From Halicephalobus mephisto (lineage: Eukaryota > Nematoda > Chromadorea > Rhabditida > Panagrolaimidae), in NCBI GenBank assembly GCA_009193035.1, contig SWDT01000022.1, positions 62,001 through 126,000 on the forward strand: a stretch of 64,000 nt of DNA. Direction: 5' to 3'. A program made the position numbers and the translations under genes. Numbering within the stretch: position 1 is the stretch's first letter; each line of letters begins with the position of its first letter. Under the pieces are notes generated by a model, which made no database searches, was not told the origin of the DNA, and worked only from the letters and a program-made list of their open reading frames with translations. This document shows, piece by piece, positions 22,660 through 33,429 of the stretch.

Positions 22660-23000
22660 AAAAATTTCCAAAAATAAAAAAAATTTAAAAAAAAAACAAG
22701 AAATTTAAAAATATTTAAAGAATTTAAAAATTTGGAAAAATTAGAAAAAAATTTAAAAATATTTAAAAAAAATAAAAAAATTTAGAAAAATTAGAAAAAA
22801 AATTTAAAAAAAAAACAAGAAATTTAAAAATATTTTTAAAAAATAAAAAAATTTGGAAAAAAAACTAGAAAAATTCTCAAAAACGAAGAAAAACTTTAAA
22901 AAAAAACAAAAAATTTTAAAATATTTAAAAAATTTTAAAATTCTCAAAAATTAAGAAAAATTTAAATATTTCCGAAAATCTTTAAAAATTCAAAAAATTT
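22660..23000. repeat. A-rich low-complexity intron
   Basis: Repeats of aaatttaaaaatatttaaaa with ttagaaaaa; no gene seen. Confidence 0.65.
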
Positions 23001-23269
23001 AAGTTTATAAAAATTTTTAAATTGTTTTTTTTAAGTTTTTAGAAAATAAATGTTTTTCGTTTTGAGACCTTTTTTGAGATAACGATTTCAAACAATTTCT
23101 TCTCGAGAAAAACCAAATCAAAAGTGTGATGAATGTCAGGGATAAGATTAAAATCCGATAAAACCACAAGGGATAAAGGAAGATGAAGTCACGTTTTTTA
23201 TAAATCCTTCAATCATACAATTATAAAAAAACGGAAATTAAAAACGATACAAAAGTACTCTAATATGAC

Positions 23270-23500
23270 AAAAATTTTTTTTAAATATAACAAAAAAATT
23301 TTTTAAATATAACAAAAAAAATTTTTTAAATACAACAAAAAATTTTTTTAAATACAACAAAAATTTTTAAATATAACAAAAAAAATTTTTAAATACAACA
23401 AAAATTTTTTTAAATATAATAAAAAATTTTTTAAATATAGCAAAAAAAATTTTAAATATGACAAAAAAATTTTTAAATAAAATAAAAAAATTTTTTTAAA
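23270..23500. repeat. ~24-bp tandem repeat
   Basis: aatataacaaaaaaattttt recurs about nine times between 23275 and 23490. Confidence 0.85.
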
Positions 23501-23639
23501 TGTTTCAAAATTCAAAAATTTACATTTTTTAAAATTTTATTTTATTTTGAAATTTCAGATTATTCTAAAAAATTCTAAAGTCTCCAAAAATTTCGGAATT
23601 TTCAACAAAATCTTTAAAAATTAAAAAATTTCGATTAAT

Positions 23640-24090
23640 AATAACTTTAAAACTTTAAAAATGACAATTGACGCAATAAGGCGTGTTTTCAAATTTCGCA
23701 CATCCTTAAAAAATTAAAAAACGGGTTTTAGAGATACTTTCGTTTATCCGGATGATGACATCCGGAAGAGGTCAATAAAAAAGTTAAGTTGGAATCATCT
23801 ATTAACTCATCCAGAAAAAAACAAAAAAAATATTTGAAAATTTCCCGGGGGAATTCCTCAGTAATGCAGTGGCAGCGTGACGGGATATTTCTGTCCCGAA
23901 CTTTTGTGTTTTAATTTTTATTTTTAACTTAAAAAAATTAAAAAATAAATAATAAAAATTAAAAAATAAAATTAAAAATTAAAAATTAAAATAAATAATA
24001 AAAATTACAAAAATTAAAAATTAATAATTTTAAATACCTTTGCATTAGTTATAAGGTATTTTAAAGACTATTTTAAATTAATTTCAATTT
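23640..24090. other. Intron/intergenic DNA with a small hairpin
   Basis: A short mixed-composition island at 23850-23910 has a cggga/tcccg hairpin; the rest is A/T-rich. No gene seen. Confidence 0.4.
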
Positions 24091-24636
24091 AAAGTCTGTC
24101 TGATAGTGGTCAGTTGTGGTTTCCAGGATCCGTGGAGAGTCCGATTCATGTTCTACAGTACTCCACGGTCCCTGATTTTCAGACTATCGTTTCAAGTGCT
24201 CTTCTAGTCTAGTCTCCATTCTGATACTGCCGGAGTTGCTGAAAATCACTTGTAACTGACCGTATCCAGTCTGTCTGATTGTGGTCAGTTGTGATTCCGA
24301 GCAGTTGTGAACAGAAACATGCAGAAAAGAGACAAGAATCGCCACAAACCGGCCGAGGACTCGCGAAGAAGCAAAGCCAGAAGTCCCCGAACATGTGCAG
24401 ATGGGGAAAGACAACTTAGCAACCGTAAGCAGACATTAGACATAAGTTTAATTATAAAATTAGACAAGTTTAATTGTTAAAATTGTAGTCTAGTCATATA
24501 TTGTCATAAGCTTCGAAGAACGGCTCGATAAAGTAATAAAACGACGCAGTTGGAGATCCGAAAATTGGCCTTTTTTAATACATTGCGGACAATGCATGTT
24601 TTTGGAAGTTGTGTGCCGTGGATCCAAAGCAATATA
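24091..24636. other. Normal-complexity segment with 26-bp direct repeat
   Basis: agtctgtctgatagtggtca and six further bases at 24095-24120 recur at 24268-24293 with one mismatch, 173 bp apart. Several short minus-strand frames (60-76 codons) overlap here but none shows a family or splice structure. The composition suggests a transposon remnant or a regulatory island; I cannot decide which. Confidence 0.4.
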
Positions 24637-24809
24637 CAGTCGAACTTGGATATAAGGTATTTCATAGGGATCGGCCAAAGTGTATGTTATAAGAAGGGAT
24701 ATATTATAACGGGGGTCAATTTGAAGGCAGACTAACCAAATTCACTCACACCGTATGCTATAACTCGAGATATGTTATAGCGGGGGTATGTTATATCGAA
24801 GTTCTATTG
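24637..24809. mobile_element. pogo/Tigger-like MITE, copy 1
   Basis: The element has terminal inverted repeats CAGTCGAACTTGGATAT and ATATCGAAGTTCTATTG and is flanked by TA (24635-24636 and 24810-24811). The CAGT-GAAC-T-GATATA terminus is typical of pogo/Tigger-derived elements of the Tc1/mariner superfamily. It is non-coding; internal blocks are gataaggtattt-like ends plus cgggggtcaatttgaag. Confidence 0.85.
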
Positions 24810-24811
24810 TA

Positions 24812-24987
24812 CAGTAGAACTTGGATAAAGGATGCCCTCTTGGGACCGGCCAAAGTATATCTTAAACAAAGGATATATTATAGTGGGGGTCAATTTGAAG
24901 ACAGATTAACCAGATATATTTACTCAGACCGTATGCTATAACAAGAGATATATTATAACAGGGATATCTGATATCCAAGTTATACTG
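24812..24987. mobile_element. pogo/Tigger-like MITE, copy 2
   Basis: Same family and orientation as the copy to the left, and it shares the TA at 24810-24811 with it. It begins CAGTAGAACTTGGATA and ends GATATCCAAGTTATACTG. 176 bp, non-autonomous. Confidence 0.85.
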
Positions 24988-24989
24988 TA

Positions 24990-25091
24990 CAGTCGAACTT
25001 GGATATAAAATACCCCCTTGGAATCGGTCAAAGTGTATCTTAAACAAAGGATATATTATAACAGGGAGTATTTTATATCAAAGTTCTACTG
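24990..25091. mobile_element. pogo/Tigger-like MITE, copy 3 (internally deleted)
   Basis: It begins CAGTCGAACTTGGATAT and ends ATATCAAAGTTCTACTG; TA at 24988-24989 and 25092-25093. Only 102 bp: the central block containing the cgggggtcaatttgaag part is missing. Confidence 0.8.
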
Positions 25092-25094
25092 TAC

Positions 25095-25350
25095 TTTTTT
25101 CTGTGGCCCAAATCCGTCAATGTTTCGTTCAATCTAGAGGTATTTGTTAGTTACAAAAACTGAAAAAAAAATCCGAAATCGAAAAAGAAATCTGTTACGA
25201 AATATCATGTGTCGTGTGCACCATGCAGAAGTTGTGTACCACATATGGTCCACATTGTCCACAATGTGCTAAATCAGAAAAACAGGTAATGGATAATTCC
25301 AGTCTTAGGACATATTTTTTCGAAGATAATTGTTACTTTCGAATTCAAAC
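25095..25350. other. Unique-looking segment, nothing assigned
   Basis: Mixed-composition sequence including a small palindromic stretch around accacatatggtccacattg. No gene seen. Confidence 0.4.
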
Positions 25351-25359
25351 TTTTTGAAA

Positions 25360-26070
25360 AATAATTTATGGGTTTTTTATTTTTAGAAAAATCAATTTTT
25401 TTTAATTTTAGAAAAATCTATTTTTTTTAATTTTAGAAAAATCTATTTTTTTTTTATTTTTAGAAAAATCTATTTTTTTTTAATTTTTAAAATTCAAAGT
25501 TTATAAAAAATTTAAAAATTCCATCTTACTACGAAAGTACAGTATCTTATTTTATGTAAGATAATATTCAATTTTAAATTCAAATTTCTTACATTTAGAC
25601 ATAATTTATGATTTTTTTATTTTTAGGAATTTTTAAAATTCAAAGATCTTAAAAATTTTAAAACTCTATTTCATCACAAAAAATACAGTATCTTATTTTA
25701 TTTAAAAAAAATTTTCTATTTTAAATTTAAATTTCTGACATTTAAAGATAATTTATGATTTTTTTATTTTTAAAAAAATTAATTTTTAGTTGTTGAAATT
25801 TAAAGATCTTAAAAATTTTAAAATTCTACTTTATTACAAAAAATACAGTATCTTATTTTATTTTAAAAAATTTTCTATTTTAAATTTAAATTTTTTGTCG
25901 AAATATAAGTCATGGAAGTTTTTTTTGGAAAACTTAATTTTCGAAAAATTCAAAAAAAAATAATTTAATAAAATTTAAAGAAAAGAATTTTTGAAATTCA
26001 AAGGTTTTAAAAAATTTAAAAATTCCATTTTATCCCAAAAGTACAATACCGTATTTTAAATTTTCGCGTT
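25360..26070. repeat. ~145-bp repeat with tacagtatcttatttta
   Basis: tacagtatcttattttat occurs near 25540, 25685 and 25843, with a diverged unit near 26042. Each is preceded by cataatttatgatttttttat. Confidence 0.85.
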
Positions 26071-26099
26071 AGGACATAATTTGTGACTTTTCTTTATTT

Positions 26100-26470
26100 T
26101 TAGAAAACTCATTTTATAAAATTTTTATTTTAAAAAAATTATTTAATAAAATTTAGAAATTTTTAAAATAAATAAAATTAAAAAAAATAAAAAAAATTTA
26201 AATTAAAAAAAATAAAATTTTAAATTTTTGAAAAAGTTTAAATTTTAAAAAATTAAAATTTTAAAAAAGAATAAAATTTTAAATTTTAAAAATTTAGAAA
26301 TTATTTAAATTTTAAAAATCTAAAAAAACGAATAAAATTTAAAATAAAAAAATATTTAGAAAAATTTTTAAAAGTGAATAAAATTGAATAAAATTTTTAA
26401 AAAATTTCAAAATTGAATAAAATAAAAAAAATTTTTAAAATAGAATTTTAAAAACAAAAAAATTACGAAT
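26100..26470. repeat. A/T low-complexity
   Basis: Runs of aataaaattttaaattttaa; nothing else seen. Confidence 0.6.
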
Positions 26471-26789
26471 TTTTTTCGACAACGAAAAAGTGAAATTTTA
26501 ACTTCAATCCCTGACAACCGACTCTGAAAAAACACAAATAATGAATTTTAAATTTTTTAAATATAAATTCACCTGCCGGAAATTTCTTATTAATTTTATT
26601 TTTAAAAATTGTAAATTAAAAAAAAAATAATTTTGGAATTTTTAAATAAGTGTCTAAAAAAATTTTAAAAGATATTTGTCATCGAAAAAAAAGGAAAAAA
26701 CGGTTTTTGGAAAGTCTTCAAAAAATTGCGGACAAAATACAAAAAATCGAAAAAGTTTAAATCAGTGCTTTAAATTGTAAAAGATTACG

Positions 26790-27190
26790 GTCAAAATTTA
26801 AAATTTTCGAACTGAGATAAAATGAATTTTTTTATTTTATTTAAATTAATAAAATTTGATTTTTGGAGATTTTGAATTAGAACATAATTTGGAAGTCGTA
26901 TCTTAGAAAAATCCAAATTTCGAATTTCGTTTTATCGAAAATTAGATAAAGTTTAAAATTTTCGAACTGAGATAAAATGGATTTTTTTATTTTAAAAATT
27001 ACTTAAATTAATAAAATTTGATTTTTGGAGATTTTGAATTAGAACGTAATTTGAAAGTTTTGTTTTAGAAAAATCCAAATTTCGAATTTCGTTTTATCGA
27101 AAATTAGATAAAGTTTAAAATTTTCGAACTGAGATAAAACTGATTATCCTTTTTTAAAATATTACTTAAATAAATAAAACTTAATTTTTT
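26790..27190. repeat. ~155-bp tandem repeat, three units
   Basis: ttttcgaactgagataaaat recurs near 26805, 26956 and 27119, each with atttgatttttggagatttt and tcgaatttcgttttatcgaa. A diverged copy is found far away at about 48390-48510. Confidence 0.85.
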
Positions 27191-27279
27191 GGGAATTTTC
27201 AAATACCTTATGAAAACTTCTAAAACCAAAAATCTTTAAAAATCGAATAAAAATTTTCATCAAAATAAAAAATTAGATA

Positions 27280-27500
27280 TTTCAGATAAAGATTTAAAAT
27301 TATTCTATTTTTTTAGAAATTTAAAATTATTCTATTTTTTATTTTTAAAATTATTCAGTTTTTAAAGATTTTTTTTATTTTTAAAATATTCTATTTTTTT
27401 AATTTTTTAATTTTTAAAATTATTCAATTTTTAAAAATTTTTAAATATTCAATTTTTTTTATTTTTAAAATTTTAGAATTTTTTTAATTTAAAATTTTAG
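27280..27500. repeat. T-rich ~45-bp repeat
   Basis: aaaattattcaatttttaaa-type units repeat between 27295 and 27480. Confidence 0.65.
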
Positions 27501-27549
27501 AAAATTGGTTCTTAAAGTTTTAAAAACTGAACCATAAACAAAAAACAGG

Positions 27550-27694
27550 GATTTGTTGCGAGAGGTGTCCTATTAAAAATTCAGACTGGAAACGTCTGCC
27601 CCTGGGAATTTTCGGAGCCTAACGAACTTCAAGGATGGATTCAAGTGAAATTAAGTGAAAAATACGCAATTTCATTAAAGAATTTTCTATTATA
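27550..27694 (+). CDS. Candidate isolated exon, family unknown
   Basis: After an AAAAAACAG acceptor-like site the plus frame is open for about 48 codons: GFVARGVLLKIQTGNVCPWE, then FSEPNELQGWIQVKLSEKY and a TAA at 27692-27694. The segment stands out from the surrounding A/T DNA and its peptide has protein-like composition. The WIQVKLSE stretch recalls discoidin-type beta strands, which is not enough to name a family. A donor GTGAAA after WIQ is possible. It lies antisense within the proposed RGK intron. It could be a chance open frame. Confidence 0.25.
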
Positions 27695-27769
27695 AAAAAT
27701 CAAAAAAATTAAAAATAAGTTTTTTACAAAAAATTTTTCAACGAAAATTTTTAAATTTATTAATAATTT

Positions 27770-28490
27770 TAGAATTTCTAATTTTTTAGAGTCTTCTACA
27801 GTATCCTGGAGAATTCTAGAAATCTAAAAAAAATTAATTTTTAAAAAAGTTTTTGTTTTTTAATAATTTTAGAATTTCTGATTTTTGATTTTATTTTTTA
27901 GAATCTTCTACAGTATTCTATGAAATTCCAGAAATCTCTAAAAAAGTTAATTTTTTAAAACATTTTTTAATAAATTTAAAATTTCTGATTTTTGATGTTT
28001 TAGAATCTTCTGCAGTATCCTGGAAAATTCCAGAAAACTCTAAAAAAATTAATTTTTTAAAACGTTTTTTAATTATTTTAGAATTTCTAATTTCTAATTT
28101 TATTTTTTAGAATCTTCTACAGTATTCTATGAAATTCCAGAAATCTCTAAAAAAGTTAATTTTTTTTTATTTTTCATTTTTAATAATTTTAGTGAATTTT
28201 AAATTTCTGATTTTTGATGTTTTAGAATCTTCTACAGTATTCTGGAGAAATTTGAAAAGTTTCGTAATCTTTTCCTGGATTATAACAAATTCCAGAAACT
28301 CGTATGGAATTCTCGTATTGTCGGAAAAAACATAAACAAGTATTGTTTTATTTTTTTTTTCGACGTTAGTTTTTTAAACTTCGAATTTTTCAGAATTTCT
28401 GATATTTCAGAAATCTCTACAGTATTCTGGAAAAATTTAAAAATGTCCATAAAATTATAAAAACAAATTTTTATTTCAAAAATTTCCGAA
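27770..28490. repeat. ~115-bp repeat with aatcttctacagtattct
   Basis: Five to six units of tagaatcttctacagtattc, tggaaattccagaaatctct and aaaaaagttaattttttaa between 27785 and 28440. Confidence 0.85.
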
Positions 28491-28549
28491 ATTTTAAATT
28501 TCAAATAATTTTAAATTTTATCAAATTTTAGAAAACTTGAACGTTTTTA

Positions 28550-28775
28550 TTGAATTTTAGAGATTTTTTAAAAAATCTAATAAATTCTAAAATATCCCAA
28601 AAATAATAAAATTCGGAAAATTTCGATTAAATTTTTAAAGATTTTAGAATTTCATAGGATTCTGGAGATTTTTAAAAATCTAATAAATTCTAAAATATCC
28701 CAAAAATAATCAATAAAATTTGGAAAATTTCGATTAAATTTTCGAAGATTTTAGAATTTCACAAGATTCTGAAAA
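28550..28775. repeat. ~125-bp duplication
   Basis: taataaattctaaaatatcc followed by caaaaataa and aaatttcgattaaattttt occurs at about 28578 and 28680. Confidence 0.75.
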
Positions 28776-28779
28776 ACTA

Positions 28780-29100
28780 TAGTTTTCTACAGAATTGTAA
28801 TCTCGTCGAATAAAAAAACAAAAAAGATACAATTTAACGGAACTAAAAACCTCAAATTTGCAAGTAAATCTGAGACCAAACAAAGCTGGGAAAGTGGAAT
28901 GTCCAGGATAAAGCGGCTGTTGGACGACAAAGTCCTCAAGAGTCCTCAAGAGCCCTCGTATTGCGCAAGCTAAATTGATTTAAGAAACCTCCATCACCGA
29001 TCCCATCCATCAAACTAATTTTTTTCATTTTGTTTCAAGTGGATGGGAATCATAAATCACGTGAAATTTTATAATTTAAAATTTAAATTCAATCATTTTT
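28780..29100. other. Mixed-composition segment with C/EBP-like palindrome
   Basis: ATTGCGCAAG at 28960-28969 is a near-perfect C/EBP-type palindrome. agtcctcaag is duplicated at 28931-28950. A 71-codon minus-strand frame (28734-28949) lacks splice or family support. Confidence 0.35.
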
Positions 29101-29149
29101 GAAAATTCAAAAAAAAGTAAACAAAAAAATTTAAAATAATGATGGAATA

Positions 29150-29760
29150 AAGGTATTAAAATAAAAATCAAATTCAAAAATGCACGTTGCGGGAAATAAA
29201 AAGGCAAAGTGGGTGGGAATTTTCTAAAAATTGGTCTCGAAGCGAAAAATATAACAAATAAATTTAAATCCGCAATTTGCCGACAACAAAGCAGCAAAGT
29301 AAGTTTCAACTTTTCAAAAATAATCTTAAAACGAAAAATTGATAAAAATCAAATTCAAAAATGGACGTTGCGGGAAATAAGACGGCAAAGTGGGTGGGGA
29401 ATTTCTAAAAATTGGTCTCGAAGCGAAAAAAGTATAACAAATAAATTTAAATCCGCAATTTGCCGGCAACAAAGCAGCGAAGTAAGTTTCAACTTTTCAA
29501 AAATGGTCTTAAAGCGAAAAATTAATAAAAATCAAATTCAAAAATGCACGTTGTGGGAAATAAAAAGGCAAAGTGAGTGGAAAATTTCTAAAAATTGGTT
29601 TCAAAAAGAAAAATATAACAGATTTAAATCCGCAATTTGCCGGCAACAAAGCAGCAAAGTAAGTTTCAACTTTTCAAAAATAATCTTAAAACGAAAAATT
29701 AATAAAAATTAAATTCAAAAATGCACGTTGCAAGCAACAAAGCGGTAAAATGAAAATTTT
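29150..29760. repeat. ~185-bp tandem repeat, three to four units, frame-preserving
   Basis: Units contain gcacgttgcgggaaataaaa, tctcgaagcgaaaaat, and ccgcaatttgccggcaacaa followed by gcagcaaagtaagtttcaac. Lengths stay multiples of three, so a 167-codon open frame (29209-29712) runs through. Differences between units are mostly non-synonymous, arguing against a protein. Each unit has the TTGCNNGCAA palindrome. Confidence 0.85.
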
Positions 29761-29769
29761 CAAAAATGG

Positions 29770-30960
29770 TTCTGAAACGAAATTATTGTAACAAAAAATC
29801 TAAAAATTGCACATTGCGAACAACAAGGAAACAAAGCAAGTTAAGTGTTTTCAGAAGATGGTCTCAAAACGAAAGTTACTCAAACAAAAATAAAAAGTTT
29901 ATTTTGTGAGAAAAACAAGGAAGCAAAGTTATGTGAAAATTTTCCGAAAATCGTCTGAAAATCAAAAGTTTATATATAAACAAACAAAAAATAAATTAAA
30001 GATCTTCAAAAAAACTAAAAATAAAATTAATGAAATAACAAAAAATCAAAAAAAATTAATTAATAAATAAAAAAATAAATATCTTCAAAAAAACTAAAAA
30101 TAAAATTATTAAAACATCAAAAATTAAAAAAAGTTAATTAATAAATAAAAAAGTAAATTAAAAATCTTCAAAAATACTAAAAATAAAGTTATTAAAAAAT
30201 CAAAAAAGTTAATTAATAAATAAAAAAATTAATATCTTCGAAAAAAACTAAAACTAAAATTACTAAAATATTTCAAAAAAAGTTAATTAATAAATAAAAA
30301 ATTAATATTTTCGAAAAAAAATATAAATTAAATTTTTAAAATACTTCAAAAAAAGTTAATTAATAAAAAAATAAATTAATATTTTCGAAAAAAACCAAAA
30401 ATAAAATTATTAAATAACAGAAAATTGGAAAAGTTCACACATAAGCAGACAAAGAAATAAATCAAACATTCTTCGAAAAGCTCCCAAAACGAAATTATTA
30501 AAATAACAGGAAATTGGAAATGGTCATATATCAATAAAAAAATTAATTAAAAATTATAAAAAAAACTAAAACAAAATTATTAAAAAACAAAAAATTAGAA
30601 GATTTCATAAATAAATAAAAATTAACTAAAAATTATAAAAAAAAACTAAAACTGAAATTATTAAAAAACAAAAAATTAGAAGATTTCATAAATAAAAAAA
30701 ATTGATTAAAAATTATTTAAAAAAATAAAAACAAAATTATTGAAAAACAAAAAATTAGAAGATTTCATACATAAATAAATAAAAATAAATTAAAAATTAT
30801 AAAAAAAACTAAAACTGAAATTATTAAAAAACAAGAAAATTAAAGAATTTCATATATCAATAAAAATTGATTAAAAATTATTTTAAAAAATAAAAACAAA
30901 AACTTTAAAAATTTCATATATCAATAAAAAAATAAATTAAATGTTTTTCGAAAAGGTCTG
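29770..30960. repeat. A-rich low-complexity with ~95-bp units
   Basis: Units of aaaattattaaaaaacaaaa, aattagaagatttcataaat and aataaaaattaattaaaaat recur between 30520 and 30910; 30000-30420 repeats aagttaattaataaataaaa. No gene seen. Confidence 0.75.
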
Positions 30961-31239
30961 AAAACGAAAGTATTAAAAAACAAAAAATTGGAAAACATTT
31001 TGAAAAAACAAGGGACGAAGTAGGTTGAGATTTCTTAGAAAAATATCTCGAAACGAAATTACTAAAATAACAAGAAATTTAAAACATTTTGAAAAACAAG
31101 AAACAAAGTAAGTTGAGGATTCTCAGAAAATTGTTTCGAAACGAAATAATTAAAATCTAAAAAGTGAAAATTCATATATCGAAAAATTTAAAAAAGTTAA
31201 AAATTTTCAAAAATGATCTCAAAACGAAATAAATCTAAT

Positions 31240-31560
31240 TTAAAAATTCAAATCTGCAGGTTGCGGGCAACAAGTAAGGTGAACATAATTTTCTTTAAGA
31301 TAGTTTTAAAGCGAAATCATTAAAAAAAAGAAAATATTTCAAATCTGCAGGTTGCGGGCAACAAGTAAGGTGAACATAATTTTCTTTAAAATAGTTTTAA
31401 AGCGAAATCATTAAAAAGAAATATCTCAAATCTGCAGGTTGCAGAAAACAAAAAAATAAAGTAACTTTTAAAATTAAAAAAATCCTAAAGCGAAATCATT
31501 AAAAAAAACATTTCAAATTGCAGATTGCGGGCAACAAGGAAATAAGATGAATTTGATTTT
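31240..31560. repeat. ~88-bp repeat with ctgcaggttgcgggcaac
   Basis: aaatctgcaggttgcgggca and acaagtaaggtgaac recur at 31252 and 31343, with diverged units at 31429 and 31515. Intervening sequence is agttttaaagcgaaatcatt. Confidence 0.88.
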
Positions 31561-31667
31561 TTTTAAATAATCCCGAAACAAATCCGAAATTTAAGTTTTG
31601 CACTATGTATGAATTTCAATGTTTAATTTATTGCATAATATAATTAATTCAAAAATTAAACACCAAC

Positions 31668-31742
31668 CTCCAATTTCGTTGTAGGACACTGTAACTGACG
31701 TCGGGATGAAGGGAGTTCCTCACGTACGTCGCTGATAACATT
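31668..31742 (-). CDS. Probable first visible RGK exon
   Basis: On the minus strand, TTAATTTTAG (AG at 31744-31743) is followed by AATG; the ATG is at 31741-31739. The frame MLSATYVRNSLHPDVSYSVL, then QRNW, ends with AG before a GTTGGT donor at 31667. That phase completes an Arg codon with the exon at 22644, and the donor fits the GTNNGT pattern of other RGK exons. An ATG one base after an acceptor suggests a trans-spliced start, though an internal exon is possible. A second frame (phase 0) is also open through the exon, so assignment to RGK rests on phase, strand and donor type, not on similarity. Confidence 0.45.
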
Positions 31743-31744
31743 CT

Positions 31745-32270
31745 AAAATTAAAAAATCAAAAAATAAGTTTAAAAAATTAAAAATGAAAAGTAAATTTAA
31801 AAAATTAAAAAATAAATTTAAAAAATTAAAAAATAAATTTAAAAAATTAAAAAATAAGTTTAAAAAATAAAATTTTAAGAAATATTTCTTACAAAATAGT
31901 CTCGACACGAATTTTCTGAACTTTTGGTTTAGAATAGGATACTAATCTCAATATCATCAAAAAATTATTTTTACAAAATTTTCTGAATTTTAAAAAATTC
32001 TAGATTTTAGATACTAATCCTAAAATCATCAGAAAATTTCAAAAAATAATTTTTAAAAAATGGTCTCGACGAGAATTTTCTGAATTTTAAAAAATTTTTC
32101 ATTTAAAATACTAATCCTAAAATTGTCAAAAAATAATTTTTACAAAATGGTCTCGACGAGAATTTTCTGAATTTTAAAAAATTTTTCATTTAAGATACTA
32201 ATCCTAAAATCGTCAAAAAAGTTTTTTTTTAAAATTATCTCGACGAGAATTTTGAAAAATCTTATTTTTG
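31745..32270. repeat. A/T repeat, then ~85-bp GTCTCGACGAGAATTTT units
   Basis: 31760-31880 repeats aaaaattaaaaaataaattt (period 19). 31890-32250 has four units of tggtctcgacgagaattttc with tgaattttaaaaaatttttc and atactaatcctaaaatc. Confidence 0.8.
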
Positions 32271-32279
32271 ATGTTGATT

Positions 32280-32440
32280 TTAAGTTTTGCACCGAGTTGT
32301 AGGAGATTTTGGTTGTTCTAAATTCAAAAGAGCCGGAGGGCATCCAACCGAAATCTCTCCCAACCTCTGGGTTGCCGGAGGGGAACTTGTGACTGAACGT
32401 TTCCGCGCGAGTGCCAATGAGCAAAATTTGACAAAAAATA
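32280..32440. other. GC-rich island, possible minus-strand coding
   Basis: The island contains ccggagggcatccaaccg and cctctgggttgccggagggg. On the minus strand an ATG-led frame gives MLIGTRAETFSHKFPSGNPE, then VGRDFGWMPSGSFEFRTTKI, before low-complexity sequence. No good donor or family match; phase does not connect to the exon at 31742. It may be a 5' exon, a regulatory island or a transposon fragment. Confidence 0.25.
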
Positions 32441-32449
32441 ATTTAAGAA

Positions 32450-32630
32450 ATTTTTAAAAATTAAAATATTTTTTATGAAAAGATTACAGAAATCCCAGAA
32501 TAAAAAACTGAAATTTTTCCGATCCAGGAAATCTCGGATTTCCGAGAGGACGGAATATTAAATAAGAACAAGTGTCTCTGTAAAACGACACGAATAAAAA
32601 AGGAAGTTATTTTAAATTATTTTTTGAATA
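32450..32630. other. Mixed intergenic sequence, nothing seen
   Basis: No open frame or structure beyond short A/T runs. Confidence 0.4.
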
Positions 32631-32639
32631 TTTATAATT

Positions 32640-33150
32640 AAAAAAATTCAAATTTTTCGAATAATTTAAAAAATTTAAATATTTATTTTTTATAATTTTT
32701 AAAAATTCTAATTTTTTTGGTTATTTATAATTTTTAAAAATTCGAATTTTTTTGAATATCTAAAATTAAAAAATTCGAATTTTTTTGAATATTTATAATT
32801 TTAAAAAATCTGAATTTTTTTGAATATTTATAATTTTTTAAAATCTGAATTTTTTTGAATATTTATAATTTTTTAAAATTCGAATTTTTTTGAATATTTA
32901 TAATTTTTTAAAATTCGAATTTTTTTGGTTATTTATAATTTTTATAAATTTAAATTTTTCTAAATATCTGAAATTTAAAAATTCGAAATTTTTTGAATAT
33001 TTATAATTTTTATAAATTTTAATTTTTTTGGTTATTTATAATTTTTAAAATTCGAATTTTTTTGGTTATTTATAATTTTCCTAAATATCTGAAATTTAAA
33101 AATTCGAATTTTTTTGAATATTTATAATTTTTTAAAATTCGAATTTTTTT
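32640..33150. repeat. ~37-bp tandem repeat (about 13 units)
   Basis: gaatatttataattttttaa and aattcgaatttttttgg repeat with period 36-38 bp. Confidence 0.9.
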
Positions 33151-33429
33151 CAGGGGTCTAGGGGACAGGGACTCTAAATCGTCTGGTGACGTTACTTAAC
33201 TCCAGGTGGAATGACAAAAACCAGGAAAATTAGATAAAATGTCAAAAAACCAAAACATGATCGTATTTCGTAAAAGGAACTCAATTTCCGTTCGAGAATC
33301 GAGAAATTAGTTTTCTGTTTCGTAGTATTTTGACCTTTATAAAAATGACTCATTTTACGTCAGTTGTAAAAACATTTTTAACATAAATCAATTAAAAAAT
33401 TAACAAAAAAATTTTAAAGAAATAAAAAC

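Noticed and set aside
23850..23910. Hairpin island as a possible small RNA gene
   Set aside because: Stem is only five base pairs, with no promoter element or known snRNA/snoRNA boxes visible.
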